Source: Candidatus Doudnabacteria bacterium
GTDB lineage: Bacteria; Patescibacteriota; Doudnabacteria; UBA920
Length of the DNA stretch: 17,138 nt
Assembly (NCBI GenBank): GCA_023245915.1
Contig: JAHFJK010000017.1
Location: forward strand, 1 to 17,138
Direction of reading: 5' to 3'
Shown: positions 11,303 through 17,134 of the stretch, piece by piece
How positions within the stretch are numbered: position 1 is the stretch's first letter
Layout: each line of letters starts with the position of its first letter
Program-made: the position numbers and the translations under genes
Notes under the pieces: model-generated
The model's database searches: none
The model's input: the letters and a program-made list of their open reading frames with translations, nothing else
Told to the model about the DNA's origin: nothing

Positions 11303-11656
11303 ATGACAACTAGTGAATCAGCAACCCAGTTCTGGAGCCAGGCTCAACAGGCTTTGGCAGAAAAAGTGGAATTAAACGACTTCGCCTTTCTCGAAGGACT
11401 TTTGAGTCCCACCCTACTTGCGGCACTCAAAGAAATTCTCGTGCTTGCCGCTTCAAAGGAAACCTTCCCCGACGTTCAAGGCTTAAGTCGCTACCTTGAA
11501 GAAAAAGGTCACAAACCTTGGAAGCTCACCGAGTTGAAAAACAGGGGCTTTGTGCTTAACACGCAACCCTCTAAAGCCGGAGGAGGTTTTGCGACCATTG
11601 ATCGAGCGGGTGGAGGACGAAAATCGCGAGGAGAAATACCGGAAGGTTTCGGATGA
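11303..11656 (+). CDS. Hypothetical protein, N-terminal part (probable frameshifted gene)
   Basis: ATG at 11303 follows AGGAGG with 4-nt spacing, a firm start; an earlier in-frame codon at 11237 lies inside the hairpin leader and is rejected. The first ~80 residues look like a genuine helical protein (ATQFWSQAQQALAEKVELND, FAFLEGLLSPTLLAALKEIL, YLEEKGHKPWKLTELKNRGF). The last ~30 are glycine-rich and look like out-of-frame translation (SKAGGGFATIDRAGGGRKSR). Over that same DNA the +1 frame reads LKPEEVLRPLIERVEDENRE, which looks genuine and continues to 12167. I therefore think one gene of about 287 residues was broken, or is read by frameshifting, near 11566-11572. No family is recognised. 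Confidence 0.6.
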   Translation: MTTSESATQFWSQAQQALAEKVELNDFAFLEGLLSPTLLAALKEILVLAASKETFPDVQGLSRYLEEKGHKPWKLTELKNRGFVLNTQPSKAGGGFATIDRAGGGRKSRGEIPEGFG

Positions 11657-12167
11657 TGTTCTGAAAAAGATATCCTCTTTTTATCAGAACCACCCGGATA
11701 TCCTCCGCGATGTTGAGCCGACTGAAGGTCGGCAAACGCCTGTCCCTGAGAAAAAACCGAAGATACCGGTGGAACAAGTCGTCAGAAAACAACGGGAGAA
11801 TCGGGAACAGGAACGACGTAAACAACCATCCGCATCGAAAAGTGACTCAAAGAAGCCCGAGCAGCCGCGTATGGGCAAGCTATCCAGACTCCCCGGTAGT
11901 ACGCTCTCGATCGAATTTGTCCTCCCGCAGGAAGAGCACGGGATCAATTGGCACTCGCATCGGGAAGGTTCGGTTGTCCAAGTCAATGTCCAGAACTCCG
12001 ATTTTGGATTTGCTGAACGATTGGGCATGAGTCGCCTCAAAGATTATATTTTCTTGCTTCTTCAGAAGGAGCTGACTTGCGCTTCGCTGGAGTCATCCAG
12101 CGCTCGTCTGTTTACTGATCGCTTTGAAGACACCTTCATGGCGCTCTATCGGGCGGGACTGGGATAG
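11550..12167 (+). CDS. Hypothetical protein, C-terminal part (+1 frame)
   Basis: The frame opens after a stop at 11535-11537. It is given from TTG at 11550, but real initiation may be TTG at 11598, which follows GGAGGAGG (11579-11586) by 11 nt, or translation may arrive by frameshift from the 11303 frame. Residues ~5-45 are helical and acidic (EEVLRPLIERVEDENREEKY), residues ~60-115 form a charged, Pro/Lys/Arg-rich linker, and the C-terminus is a compact domain (LPGSTLSIEFVLPQEEHGIN, EGSVVQVNVQNSDFGFAERL, LKDYIFLLLQKELTCASLES). The C-terminal part vaguely recalls ends of HSP90-like ATPase proteins, but this is too weak to name. Codon use is more GC-rich than in nearby TA genes. A strong terminator follows. 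Confidence 0.6.
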   Translation: MCLTRNPLKPEEVLRPLIERVEDENREEKYRKVSDDVLKKISSFYQNHPDILRDVEPTEGRQTPVPEKKPKIPVEQVVRKQRENREQERRKQPSASKSDSKKPEQPRMGKLSRLPGSTLSIEFVLPQEEHGINWHSHREGSVVQVNVQNSDFGFAERLGMSRLKDYIFLLLQKELTCASLESSSARLFTDRFEDTFMALYRAGLG

Positions 12168-12187
12168 TAGGAACAGTTATAACTCTC

Positions 12188-12224
12188 AAAGCCATTACTG
12201 CAGGACGCGGTAATGGCTTTTTTT
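12188..12224 (+). terminator. Terminator of the 11303-12167 gene
   Basis: AAAGCCATTAC (12188-12198) pairs exactly with GTAATGGCTTT (12210-12220), and a T-run continues to 12224. This is a textbook rho-independent terminator. Confidence 0.92.
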
Positions 12225-12257
12225 AATTGATAACTTGCTACAAAGTTTACCTTTTTT

Positions 12258-12286
12258 TTCAATTTTTTGCAATAAAATGTTATAAT
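12258..12286 (+). promoter_or_regulatory. mscL promoter
   Basis: An extended -10 element (TGT then TATAAT, 12281-12286) with a weak -35 (TTCAAT, 12258-12263) at 17-bp spacing. The start would be near 12293, giving a leader of about 17 nt. Confidence 0.65.
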
Positions 12287-12309
12287 TATCCACGATTGAA
12301 CTAACAGAT

Positions 12310-12759
12310 ATGCCTCATCTGGATAAACTCAAACAAATAAGTGATTCTTCAACAATAAAAGGACTTAAGCAGTTCATTTTACGGGGCAATGTTGTAGATC
12401 TAGCAGTTGGCTTGGCTGTTGGCGCGGCATTTGGAAGTGTTGTGAACGCATTAGTTAAAGATCTAATAACCCCTTTGGTGGCTGCAATTTTTAAAGTTCC
12501 GGATTTTCCCCATATCGCTTTTACTGTCAACCAAAGCAAATTTATGATCGGCGATTTTATTAACGCCTTTATTTCTTTTGTGTTTGTGGCTATTACAATT
12601 TACTTTTTTGTGGTCACGCCCATGAACGCTTTGACATCGAGATTGAACAAAGAAACGTCGGTAGATCCAACTACAACTACAAAAAAATGCTCGGAGTGTT
12701 TGAGTGAAATTCCAATTGAAGCCAAACGCTGCAGTCATTGCGCGCAATTGGTTGTTTGA
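12310..12759 (+). CDS. mscL: Large-conductance mechanosensitive channel with C-terminal zinc ribbon
   Basis: MscL is a homopentameric inner-membrane channel that opens under membrane tension to release solutes during hypo-osmotic shock. The first 110 residues show the family pattern: a short N-terminal amphipathic part (IKGLKQFILRGN), TM1 with the conserved NVVDLAVGLAVGAAFGSVVN (27-46), a loop of reduced length, and TM2 (about 83-104, FINAFISFVFVAITIYFFVV). After residue 120 the usual cytoplasmic helix is replaced by a zinc ribbon with C127, C130, C141 and C144 (KCSECLSEIPIEAKRCSHC). The role of this tail is unknown; it could be a metal- or redox-sensing gate or a stability element. ATG at 12310 lacks a clear Shine-Dalgarno. 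The gene has its own promoter and is probably monocistronic. Confidence 0.93.
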   Translation: MPHLDKLKQISDSSTIKGLKQFILRGNVVDLAVGLAVGAAFGSVVNALVKDLITPLVAAIFKVPDFPHIAFTVNQSKFMIGDFINAFISFVFVAITIYFFVVTPMNALTSRLNKETSVDPTTTTKKCSECLSEIPIEAKRCSHCAQLVV

Positions 12760-12838
12760 AATTGGATATTGACATCGGTTCAACAATCAAATATTCTATT
12801 TTAAAGCAATGGAACAGACTTCCGCACAATTTGCTAAG

Positions 12839-12872
12839 AAGGCATTGCCACCCGTTTGAGGCGGTAATGCTT
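12839..12872 (+). terminator. Imperfect terminator-like hairpin after mscL
   Basis: AAGGCATTGCC (12839-12849) pairs imperfectly with GGCGGTAATGCTT (12860-12872) and is followed by TAGTTTAAAAAAATTTT. The T-run is weak, so this is a tentative terminator. Between 12760 and 12838 I see nothing else. Confidence 0.45.
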
Positions 12873-12928
12873 TAGTTTAAAAAAATTTTAAAGCGCCACC
12901 CAAACGGGTAGTGTTTTATTTTTGCATT

Positions 12929-12975
12929 AGATGGTTTTAGATTCGTGGTTAGTAACCATCTGCTACAAAAAGCAG
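12929..12975 (+). promoter_or_regulatory. Hairpin leader of the zinc-ribbon gene
   Basis: AGATGGTT (12929-12936) and AACCATCT (12954-12961) form an exact 8-bp stem, followed by a CTGC/GCAG stem (12960-12963/12972-12975). The Shine-Dalgarno AAGGAGG (12983-12989) comes next. It resembles the leader layout of the 11303 and radical SAM genes. Confidence 0.4.
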
Positions 12976-12994
12976 TAAGAATAAGGAGGAAGTT

Positions 12995-13177
12995 ATGCAG
13001 ATTATAGAGACGAAATGCCCAGGGTGTAAACATAAAATGGAGTTTGGATTGCCTAAAGAGATCAAGACTTGTAAGAATTGCCATGAATGGGTTTTTATTC
13101 TTGCTGCCATTGGTCAACCGGCTATCCCAAAAAATTTTACGGAAGCCTGGGATTATGTCCAAGTTACAGCAGACTAA
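12995..13177 (+). CDS. Zinc-ribbon miniprotein, function unknown
   Basis: A 60-residue protein with two CxxC knuckles, C8/C11 (CPGC) and C26/C29 (CKNC), separated by 14 residues, which should bind one Zn ion. The remaining half (WVFILAAIGQPAIPKNFTEA then WDYVQVTAD) has no recognised domain. Such proteins often bind nucleic acid or act as small adaptors; nothing here decides between these. A strong Shine-Dalgarno AAGGAGG with 5-nt spacing supports the ATG and shows that this short frame is real. It stands alone between hairpins, in its own transcription unit. Confidence 0.7.
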   Translation: MQIIETKCPGCKHKMEFGLPKEIKTCKNCHEWVFILAAIGQPAIPKNFTEAWDYVQVTAD

Positions 13178-13180
13178 TAA

Positions 13181-13202
13181 GGGGGAAGTTTATCCTTCCC
13201 CC
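13181..13202. terminator. GC-rich hairpin after the zinc-ribbon gene
   Basis: GGGGGAAG (13181-13188) pairs exactly with CTTCCCCC (13195-13202), starting just after the stop codons. There is no immediate T-run, so it may act mainly as a 3'-end stabilising hairpin. Confidence 0.55.
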
Positions 13203-13232
13203 CAGCAATCGCATTTAAAATATTTTTGTAAT

Positions 13233-13305
13233 CGCTCACTGGCATTGCGATAATGCTTATTTTTGCGCTCGCAATGCCAAAGGCAGTGGGCGTTACTCAT
13301 TTTTT
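13233..13305 (+). terminator. Long nested hairpin with T-run
   Basis: CGCTCACTG pairs with CAGTGGGCG (13233-13241/13284-13292, one wobble), enclosing GGCATTGCG/CGCAATGCC (13241-13249/13270-13278). A run of six T follows (13300-13305). It looks like a strong terminator, although an independent structured RNA cannot be excluded. Confidence 0.6.
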
Positions 13306-13307
13306 AT

Positions 13308-13336
13308 TGGACAAAAAAAGTTAGATGTGCTATAAT
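13308..13336 (+). promoter_or_regulatory. Promoter of the CAP-domain gene
   Basis: TGGACA (13308-13313), a 17-bp spacer and TATAAT (13331-13336) with extended -10 TGC. The start would be near 13343, giving a leader of about 107 nt (13343-13449). In that leader I see no clear stem beyond AT-rich sequence. Confidence 0.75.
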
Positions 13337-13449
13337 ATATATAATAAAGGTTAGATTTAAGAAACCAAAATAAAAATCAAAACCGGAGCCATTTTTAGAG
13401 AAATCCTCCCATAGGTTTTTTCTTAGTGTAAAATAAAAACCAAAATACA

Positions 13450-14790
13450 ATGGAATATGTGTTAAATTTTATTTTGCTGCCCACAAAAGGTTTGCAGGCT
13501 GTGCTTGCGCCTTTAAAATTTTTGGCTTTGCATGTACATGACCATTTTATTCCGCATCATCGCAATAATTATCAGCCCCATATTTTAGGCCATCGCAGTT
13601 TGGCATTGATGTCAGCCCTGCTGGTAAGCGTAAAAATTTTTACACTATCAGTCATTTCTTTTGGCCCCATTGTGCCGGCATTCTCCTCGGCTATTACCGA
13701 AGGAAATATTATTAGCCTTACCAACCAGTCGCGTGAAAGCTATGGCCTGGGGGATTTAAAATACAGCCCGGTTTTAGATAAGGCCGCGCAGGCAAAAGCC
13801 GACGATATGCTGGCCAAAGGCTATTTTTCTCATACCACCCCGGACGGGCATACGCCCTGGGACTTTATTACCGGCGCCGGATACACTTATTTAATGGCCG
13901 GGGAAAATTTGGCCGTGAATTTTACCGAAGCCGAAAACGTGGAAAGCGCCTGGATGAACAGCCCGGGCCATAAGGCCAACATTGTCAATAAAAATTTTGA
14001 AGAGATAGGCATTGGTATTGCCCAGGGCCAGTACCAGGACCATACCGCGATTTTTGTCGTGCAAATGTTCGGCACCCCCGTTGAACAAAAGGTGACTCTC
14101 AATCAGCAGCCAACACCGGTGCAAACTGCGCAAGTCCCTCCGCCAGCCGTTGTACCGGTCAATGTAGCGGCAGCGCAGGAATCAAAACCTAACGAAAAGG
14201 TTGCCAGTTTTAAAACTTCATCCCCTCAAAATCAACCCAAGTCTGTGCCCACAGCAAACCCGCCGCAAACCTTTCCGCTTGCCGTGGCGCCGCCGCCGGA
14301 AAAAATCAATATTCAGCAGGGCGACATTAAGCTGGTTGGGCCAAACGCGGAAATTATTGCCCAGGTGACAGGACCGGCGGTGAAAGTTCTCGCCTACTTC
14401 GGGCCGGAGGCAATTATGCTTTCGCCAAAAAGCCAATATGTCTGGACAGGCAAAGTACAAACTGCTTCACTGGCAAAAAATAATATTACAGTCAGGCTAA
14501 AAGCTTTTGCCATGGACGGGAAAAGTGTACAGTTAAAGCTGGCAGAATTTTCTTTGGGGGTACCTAATATTGTAGATGTACCCAATAGCACACCTGTTCA
14601 CTATTCTATATTTGGTAAAACTTTTGATCCTAAAGTGTTTGAAAATCGTTTTTATTTGCTGTTCATTGCCGGCCTGCTTTCTTGTTTGATTTTGGCCATT
14701 GCGGTAAAAAAACATATTCAGCATTTGCCGTTAATTGCCAACAGCAGTTTTGTGGTCATTGTCGCGGCTCTTTTGTTTTGGACGGGGTGA
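13450..14790 (+). CDS. Membrane-anchored CAP (SCP/YkwD-like) domain protein
   Basis: A 446-residue envelope protein. An N-terminal basic/aromatic stretch leads to a membrane helix at about 50-72 (LALMSALLVSVKIFTLSVIS), which probably exports the rest. A CAP domain follows (about 83-210): INxxR-type opening (TNQSRESYGLGDLKYSPVLD), H128 in YFSHTTPDG, E152 in AGENLAVNF, SPGHKANI with H174, and a final strand with H198 (HTAIFVVQMFG). These are the cavity His/Glu residues of the family. A Pro/Gln-rich linker (about 212-285) leads to a beta-rich domain (about 290-390) and two C-terminal helices (about 402-420 and 430-446). CAP domains in bacteria are linked to sporulation, adhesion or wall interaction; the substrate here is unknown. 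The ATG lacks a strong Shine-Dalgarno, as in many genes here. Confidence 0.9.
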   Translation: MEYVLNFILLPTKGLQAVLAPLKFLALHVHDHFIPHHRNNYQPHILGHRSLALMSALLVSVKIFTLSVISFGPIVPAFSSAITEGNIISLTNQSRESYGLGDLKYSPVLDKAAQAKADDMLAKGYFSHTTPDGHTPWDFITGAGYTYLMAGENLAVNFTEAENVESAWMNSPGHKANIVNKNFEEIGIGIAQGQYQDHTAIFVVQMFGTPVEQKVTLNQQPTPVQTAQVPPPAVVPVNVAAAQESKPNEKVASFKTSSPQNQPKSVPTANPPQTFPLAVAPPPEKINIQQGDIKLVGPNAEIIAQVTGPAVKVLAYFGPEAIMLSPKSQYVWTGKVQTASLAKNNITVRLKAFAMDGKSVQLKLAEFSLGVPNIVDVPNSTPVHYSIFGKTFDPKVFENRFYLLFIAGLLSCLILAIAVKKHIQHLPLIANSSFVVIVAALLFWTG

Positions 14791-14807
14791 TTTTAAAATT
14801 TAGCCGG

Positions 14808-14836
14808 TTGACTTGCCAACTAATTTTTGATAGCAT
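14808..14836 (+). promoter_or_regulatory. Promoter of the VapB/VapC-purA operon
   Basis: TTGACT (14808-14813), a 17-bp spacer and TAGCAT (14831-14836). The expected start falls on the ATG at 14843, so the antitoxin mRNA should be leaderless. No separate purA promoter is evident. Confidence 0.7.
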
Positions 14837-14842
14837 AAAGTT

Positions 14843-15028
14843 ATGCAAAAGATCCAAGAAAAAGTAAAAAGAAATATGATTGGCAATACCCCCATACAAT
14901 GGAGCCGAAAATACATTTTATCGTCGCGCGTTTTGTCAAAAACTTTGACACAAGCAGCGGGACTTTTGAGGGGCAAGTTAAAAAGAACTCCCCTGGCGTA
15001 TCAAAAAAGACTTCGCAAAGAGTGGTGA
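14843..15028 (+). CDS. VapB-like antitoxin
   Basis: A 61-residue basic protein ending AAGLLRGKLKRTPLAYQKRL followed by RKEW. This pattern, a helix then an Arg-rich segment and a terminal Glu-Trp, is common in small antitoxins preceding PIN toxins, where the C-terminus enters the toxin active site. The DNA-binding N-terminal part is short (VKRNMIGNTPIQWSRKYILS). The PIN gene starts 3 nt after the stop, indicating translational coupling. A promoter ends 6 nt before the ATG, supporting this start and a leaderless transcript. Overlapping frames on the same strand look non-coding. Confidence 0.72.
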   Translation: MQKIQEKVKRNMIGNTPIQWSRKYILSSRVLSKTLTQAAGLLRGKLKRTPLAYQKRLRKEW

Positions 15029-15031
15029 TTT

Positions 15032-15397
15032 ATGGTGCTGGATACCAATATTTTAATAGCTTACCTCGATGGAGATTTAAGGGTGGTTGAAGCAATAAAT
15101 GCCCGGTCTGCTCATGGCCTGGCTTTATTTATTTCCGCGGTTTCTTACGCGGAGATTTTGTCTTTGCCGGAAGCCGGTGCAGCCGACCTTATAAAGATGC
15201 GGAATTTTTTAAATAATTTTATTTTAGTTGATGTCAATAAAGAATTGGCGGAAATTTCAGCAGAGATAAAGCGGCAATATAAATTCAAATTTGCCGATTC
15301 CGCCATAGTTGCCACGGCTCGTTTGATGGCTGTGTCTTTAGTGACCAGGGATAAGCAGTTGTGGAAAGCTAAAGGGGTAAATTTGGTTGAAATTTGA
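15032..15397 (+). CDS. vapC: VapC-like PIN-domain ribonuclease toxin
   Basis: A 121-residue PIN protein with the four acidic positions of VapC toxins: D4 in VLDTNILIAYLDGD, E41 in SAVSYAEIL, D89 in KFKFADSAIVATA and D107 in LVTRDKQL. VapC toxins are Mg-dependent endoribonucleases, often cutting tRNA or rRNA, held inactive by VapB. Here the antitoxin-like gene lies 3 nt upstream and purA begins 11 nt downstream, so toxin and purine biosynthesis are probably on one transcript. Which antitoxin subclass it pairs with is uncertain. Confidence 0.88.
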   Translation: MVLDTNILIAYLDGDLRVVEAINARSAHGLALFISAVSYAEILSLPEAGAADLIKMRNFLNNFILVDVNKELAEISAEIKRQYKFKFADSAIVATARLMAVSLVTRDKQLWKAKGVNLVEI

Positions 15398-15408
15398 TAA
15401 TAAGTTTC

Positions 15409-16860
15409 ATGGTAATCACCCCAAAAAAAATCGAGCAAATTTTCCAAAATCACCAAACCCTTATTGTCGTAGGCGGCAATTGGGGGGATGAAGGCAAAGG
15501 CAAAGTTATAGACCTGATAATGGGCGGGTACGATGTTGTGGCCAGGTTTTCCGGCGGGGCTAACGCCGGGCATACAGTTTACACATCATCCGGACAAAAA
15601 TTAGTCAGCCATTTAATTCCCTGCGGTTTGGCGCAAAACAAAGTTTGCGTGCTGGGCCGAGGGGAATTTTTTAATTTGGAATTGTTTTTAAAAGAGTTGG
15701 AGGAGAGTAAGGCGGTACTCGGGAATAACATCGCTGACATATTTATAGATCAACAAGCTCCTTTATGGACGCCGTATCATCGTTTGTTTGAAATGTATAT
15801 AGAAATAATGCGGGGCGAGCGAAAAATCGGCACTACAAATAAAGGCATCGGGCCTTTAGAGGGTATGTATAAACTTAGATTAGCGCCAGTGGTGGGTTAT
15901 TTGCTCGAGAAGGATTTGTTGATGAAATCTTTGCAGGTTTTATATAATGTTTTGAAGCCCTGTTTGGACAACGTTAAAGATCAAATTAATGAAACAATTC
16001 CGGATCCACAAGAAATTTTGGAAAAATTATTGAGTGATTCGGAAAAAATTAAAGCTTTTGTTACAGACACTGCTTTCTTGCTGGATATGGAATTAAAAAA
16101 AGGCAAGCGTATTTTATTTGAAGGCGCGCAGGCTACGGGTCTTGACGCGTGGTGGGGGACGTACCCGTATGTGTCATCTGGAAATTCTGTTGCGGTAGGC
16201 GCGGCTTTAGGCACGGGTTTGCCCATGGAAAAGTTTGGCGCGACTATTATGGTGGCTAAAACCCTGCCCACGCGCGTGGGCTTTGGTCCCTTTCCCTCAG
16301 AGATGTGGGAGAGGCAAGCGGCGATGGATTTTGCTAAAGAGAATCAGCAATTATTTGCCCAAGGGCCTTTGCGTAATGAGTTTTTATCATCAATTTTACA
16401 AAAAATAAATTCCGGGCAATCATCAGCCGCGGAAATGTCCCAATACTTCCAGGTTTTGGGTGACGAACGCGGGGCGACCACGGGCCGGGGGAGATCGGTC
16501 GGATTTTTAGATATCCCCTGGCTGCAATATGCTATTCGGATTAACGGGCCAAAATACATAGCGCTGACCAGGTTTGATATGCTTTCGGGTTTAAAATCCA
16601 TTCCAGTGGTTGTGGGCTATAAACATCGCGGTCAAATTTTACCAGTCGGAAAATTACCAGCGGCCTGGGAACTATCGCAAGTTGAAATTATAAAAGAAGA
16701 CTGGCTGTGCTTTGAAGAAGACATAAGCGGTATATCTTCAGCCGATAAATTGCCAAAATCAGCCCAAGAATTTTTATCTAAACTCGAAAAACATCTGGGC
16801 GTGCCCATTCTTTTGGTTGGCACGGGGCCAGGCAGAGAAGCAATGGTAGTGAGGAACTAA
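15409..16860 (+). CDS. purA: Adenylosuccinate synthetase
   Basis: PurA joins IMP and aspartate using GTP to give adenylosuccinate, the first step from IMP to AMP, in the cytoplasm. The start chosen is ATG at 15409 (483 residues); a TTG at 15394 overlaps the vapC stop and is less likely. Motifs: GNWGDEGKGK (about 23-32, phosphate-binding), FSGGANAGHT (47-56, catalytic His), GTTNKGIGP, FEGAQATGLDAWWGTYPYVS, and GATTGRGRSVGFLD near the IMP/aspartate loops. It is longer than the ~430-residue norm, with a ~15-residue N-terminal extension and internal additions. Some signature positions depart from consensus: FEGAQATGLD where FEGAQGTLLD is usual, and VSSGNS where TSSN is usual. It probably shares the promoter at 14808 with the TA pair. 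Confidence 0.94.
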   Translation: MVITPKKIEQIFQNHQTLIVVGGNWGDEGKGKVIDLIMGGYDVVARFSGGANAGHTVYTSSGQKLVSHLIPCGLAQNKVCVLGRGEFFNLELFLKELEESKAVLGNNIADIFIDQQAPLWTPYHRLFEMYIEIMRGERKIGTTNKGIGPLEGMYKLRLAPVVGYLLEKDLLMKSLQVLYNVLKPCLDNVKDQINETIPDPQEILEKLLSDSEKIKAFVTDTAFLLDMELKKGKRILFEGAQATGLDAWWGTYPYVSSGNSVAVGAALGTGLPMEKFGATIMVAKTLPTRVGFGPFPSEMWERQAAMDFAKENQQLFAQGPLRNEFLSSILQKINSGQSSAAEMSQYFQVLGDERGATTGRGRSVGFLDIPWLQYAIRINGPKYIALTRFDMLSGLKSIPVVVGYKHRGQILPVGKLPAAWELSQVEIIKEDWLCFEEDISGISSADKLPKSAQEFLSKLEKHLGVPILLVGTGPGREAMVVRN

Positions 16861-16865
16861 TTTGG

Positions 16866-16894
16866 GTGACAAATCAGCGCTTTTTTGCTATAAT
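16866..16894 (+). promoter_or_regulatory. Promoter of the DUF6922-like gene
   Basis: GTGACA (16866-16871), a 17-bp spacer and TATAAT (16889-16894) with extended -10 TGC. The start should fall on or next to the ATG at 16901, giving a leaderless transcript. This promoter lies inside the longer reading from 16862, which argues against that longer start. Confidence 0.78.
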
Positions 16895-16900
16895 TTATAT

Positions 16901-17134
16901 ATGATTGATGCGGAGTTGCGCAAATATTTTTGGGACGTTAACCCTACAAAGCTTGATTCAGGTGTTCACAAAACATATATTATTGAACGCATTTTAGACA
17001 TGGGCGATGAACCGGCTGTTGCCTGGCTTCGCCGGACGTATTCTAAAGAAGACATTTTAAAAGTGGCCGAAAAAAGCCGGCGCTTGTCAGCCAAAAGCAA
17101 AAATTTTTGGAAATTAGCCTCCCAAAGCTTATGA
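16901..17134 (+). CDS. DUF6922-like small protein, probable TA-associated component
   Basis: A 77-residue protein from ATG 16901. Its pattern (LRKYFWDVNPTKLDSGVHKT, YIIERILDMGDEPAVAWLRR, then KVAEKSRRLSAKSKNFWKL) matches the small DUF6922-like proteins that precede nucleotidyltransferase (AbiEii-type) genes and act as the antitoxin-side partner; this recognition is from memory. A promoter ends 6 nt before the ATG, and the frame's extension to 16862 runs through the promoter. Its stop overlaps the start of the next gene (ATGA, 17131-17134), so the two are coupled. It follows purA by 40 bp. Confidence 0.65.
   Translation: MIDAELRKYFWDVNPTKLDSGVHKTYIIERILDMGDEPAVAWLRRTYSKEDILKVAEKSRRLSAKSKNFWKLASQSL

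Noticed and set aside
11684..12040. Minus- and other-frame ORFs over 11571-12040
   Set aside because: They are overlapping frames of the charged linker in the 11550-12167 protein, rich in Arg/Ser, with no ribosome site or motif.
15394..15408. Longer PurA start at TTG 15394
   Set aside because: It overlaps the vapC stop and adds only MIISF. ATG 15409 is a better codon and the extension has no family support.
16862..16900. Longer start of the DUF6922-like protein at 16862
   Set aside because: The added codons run through a near-consensus promoter whose start point is at ATG 16901.
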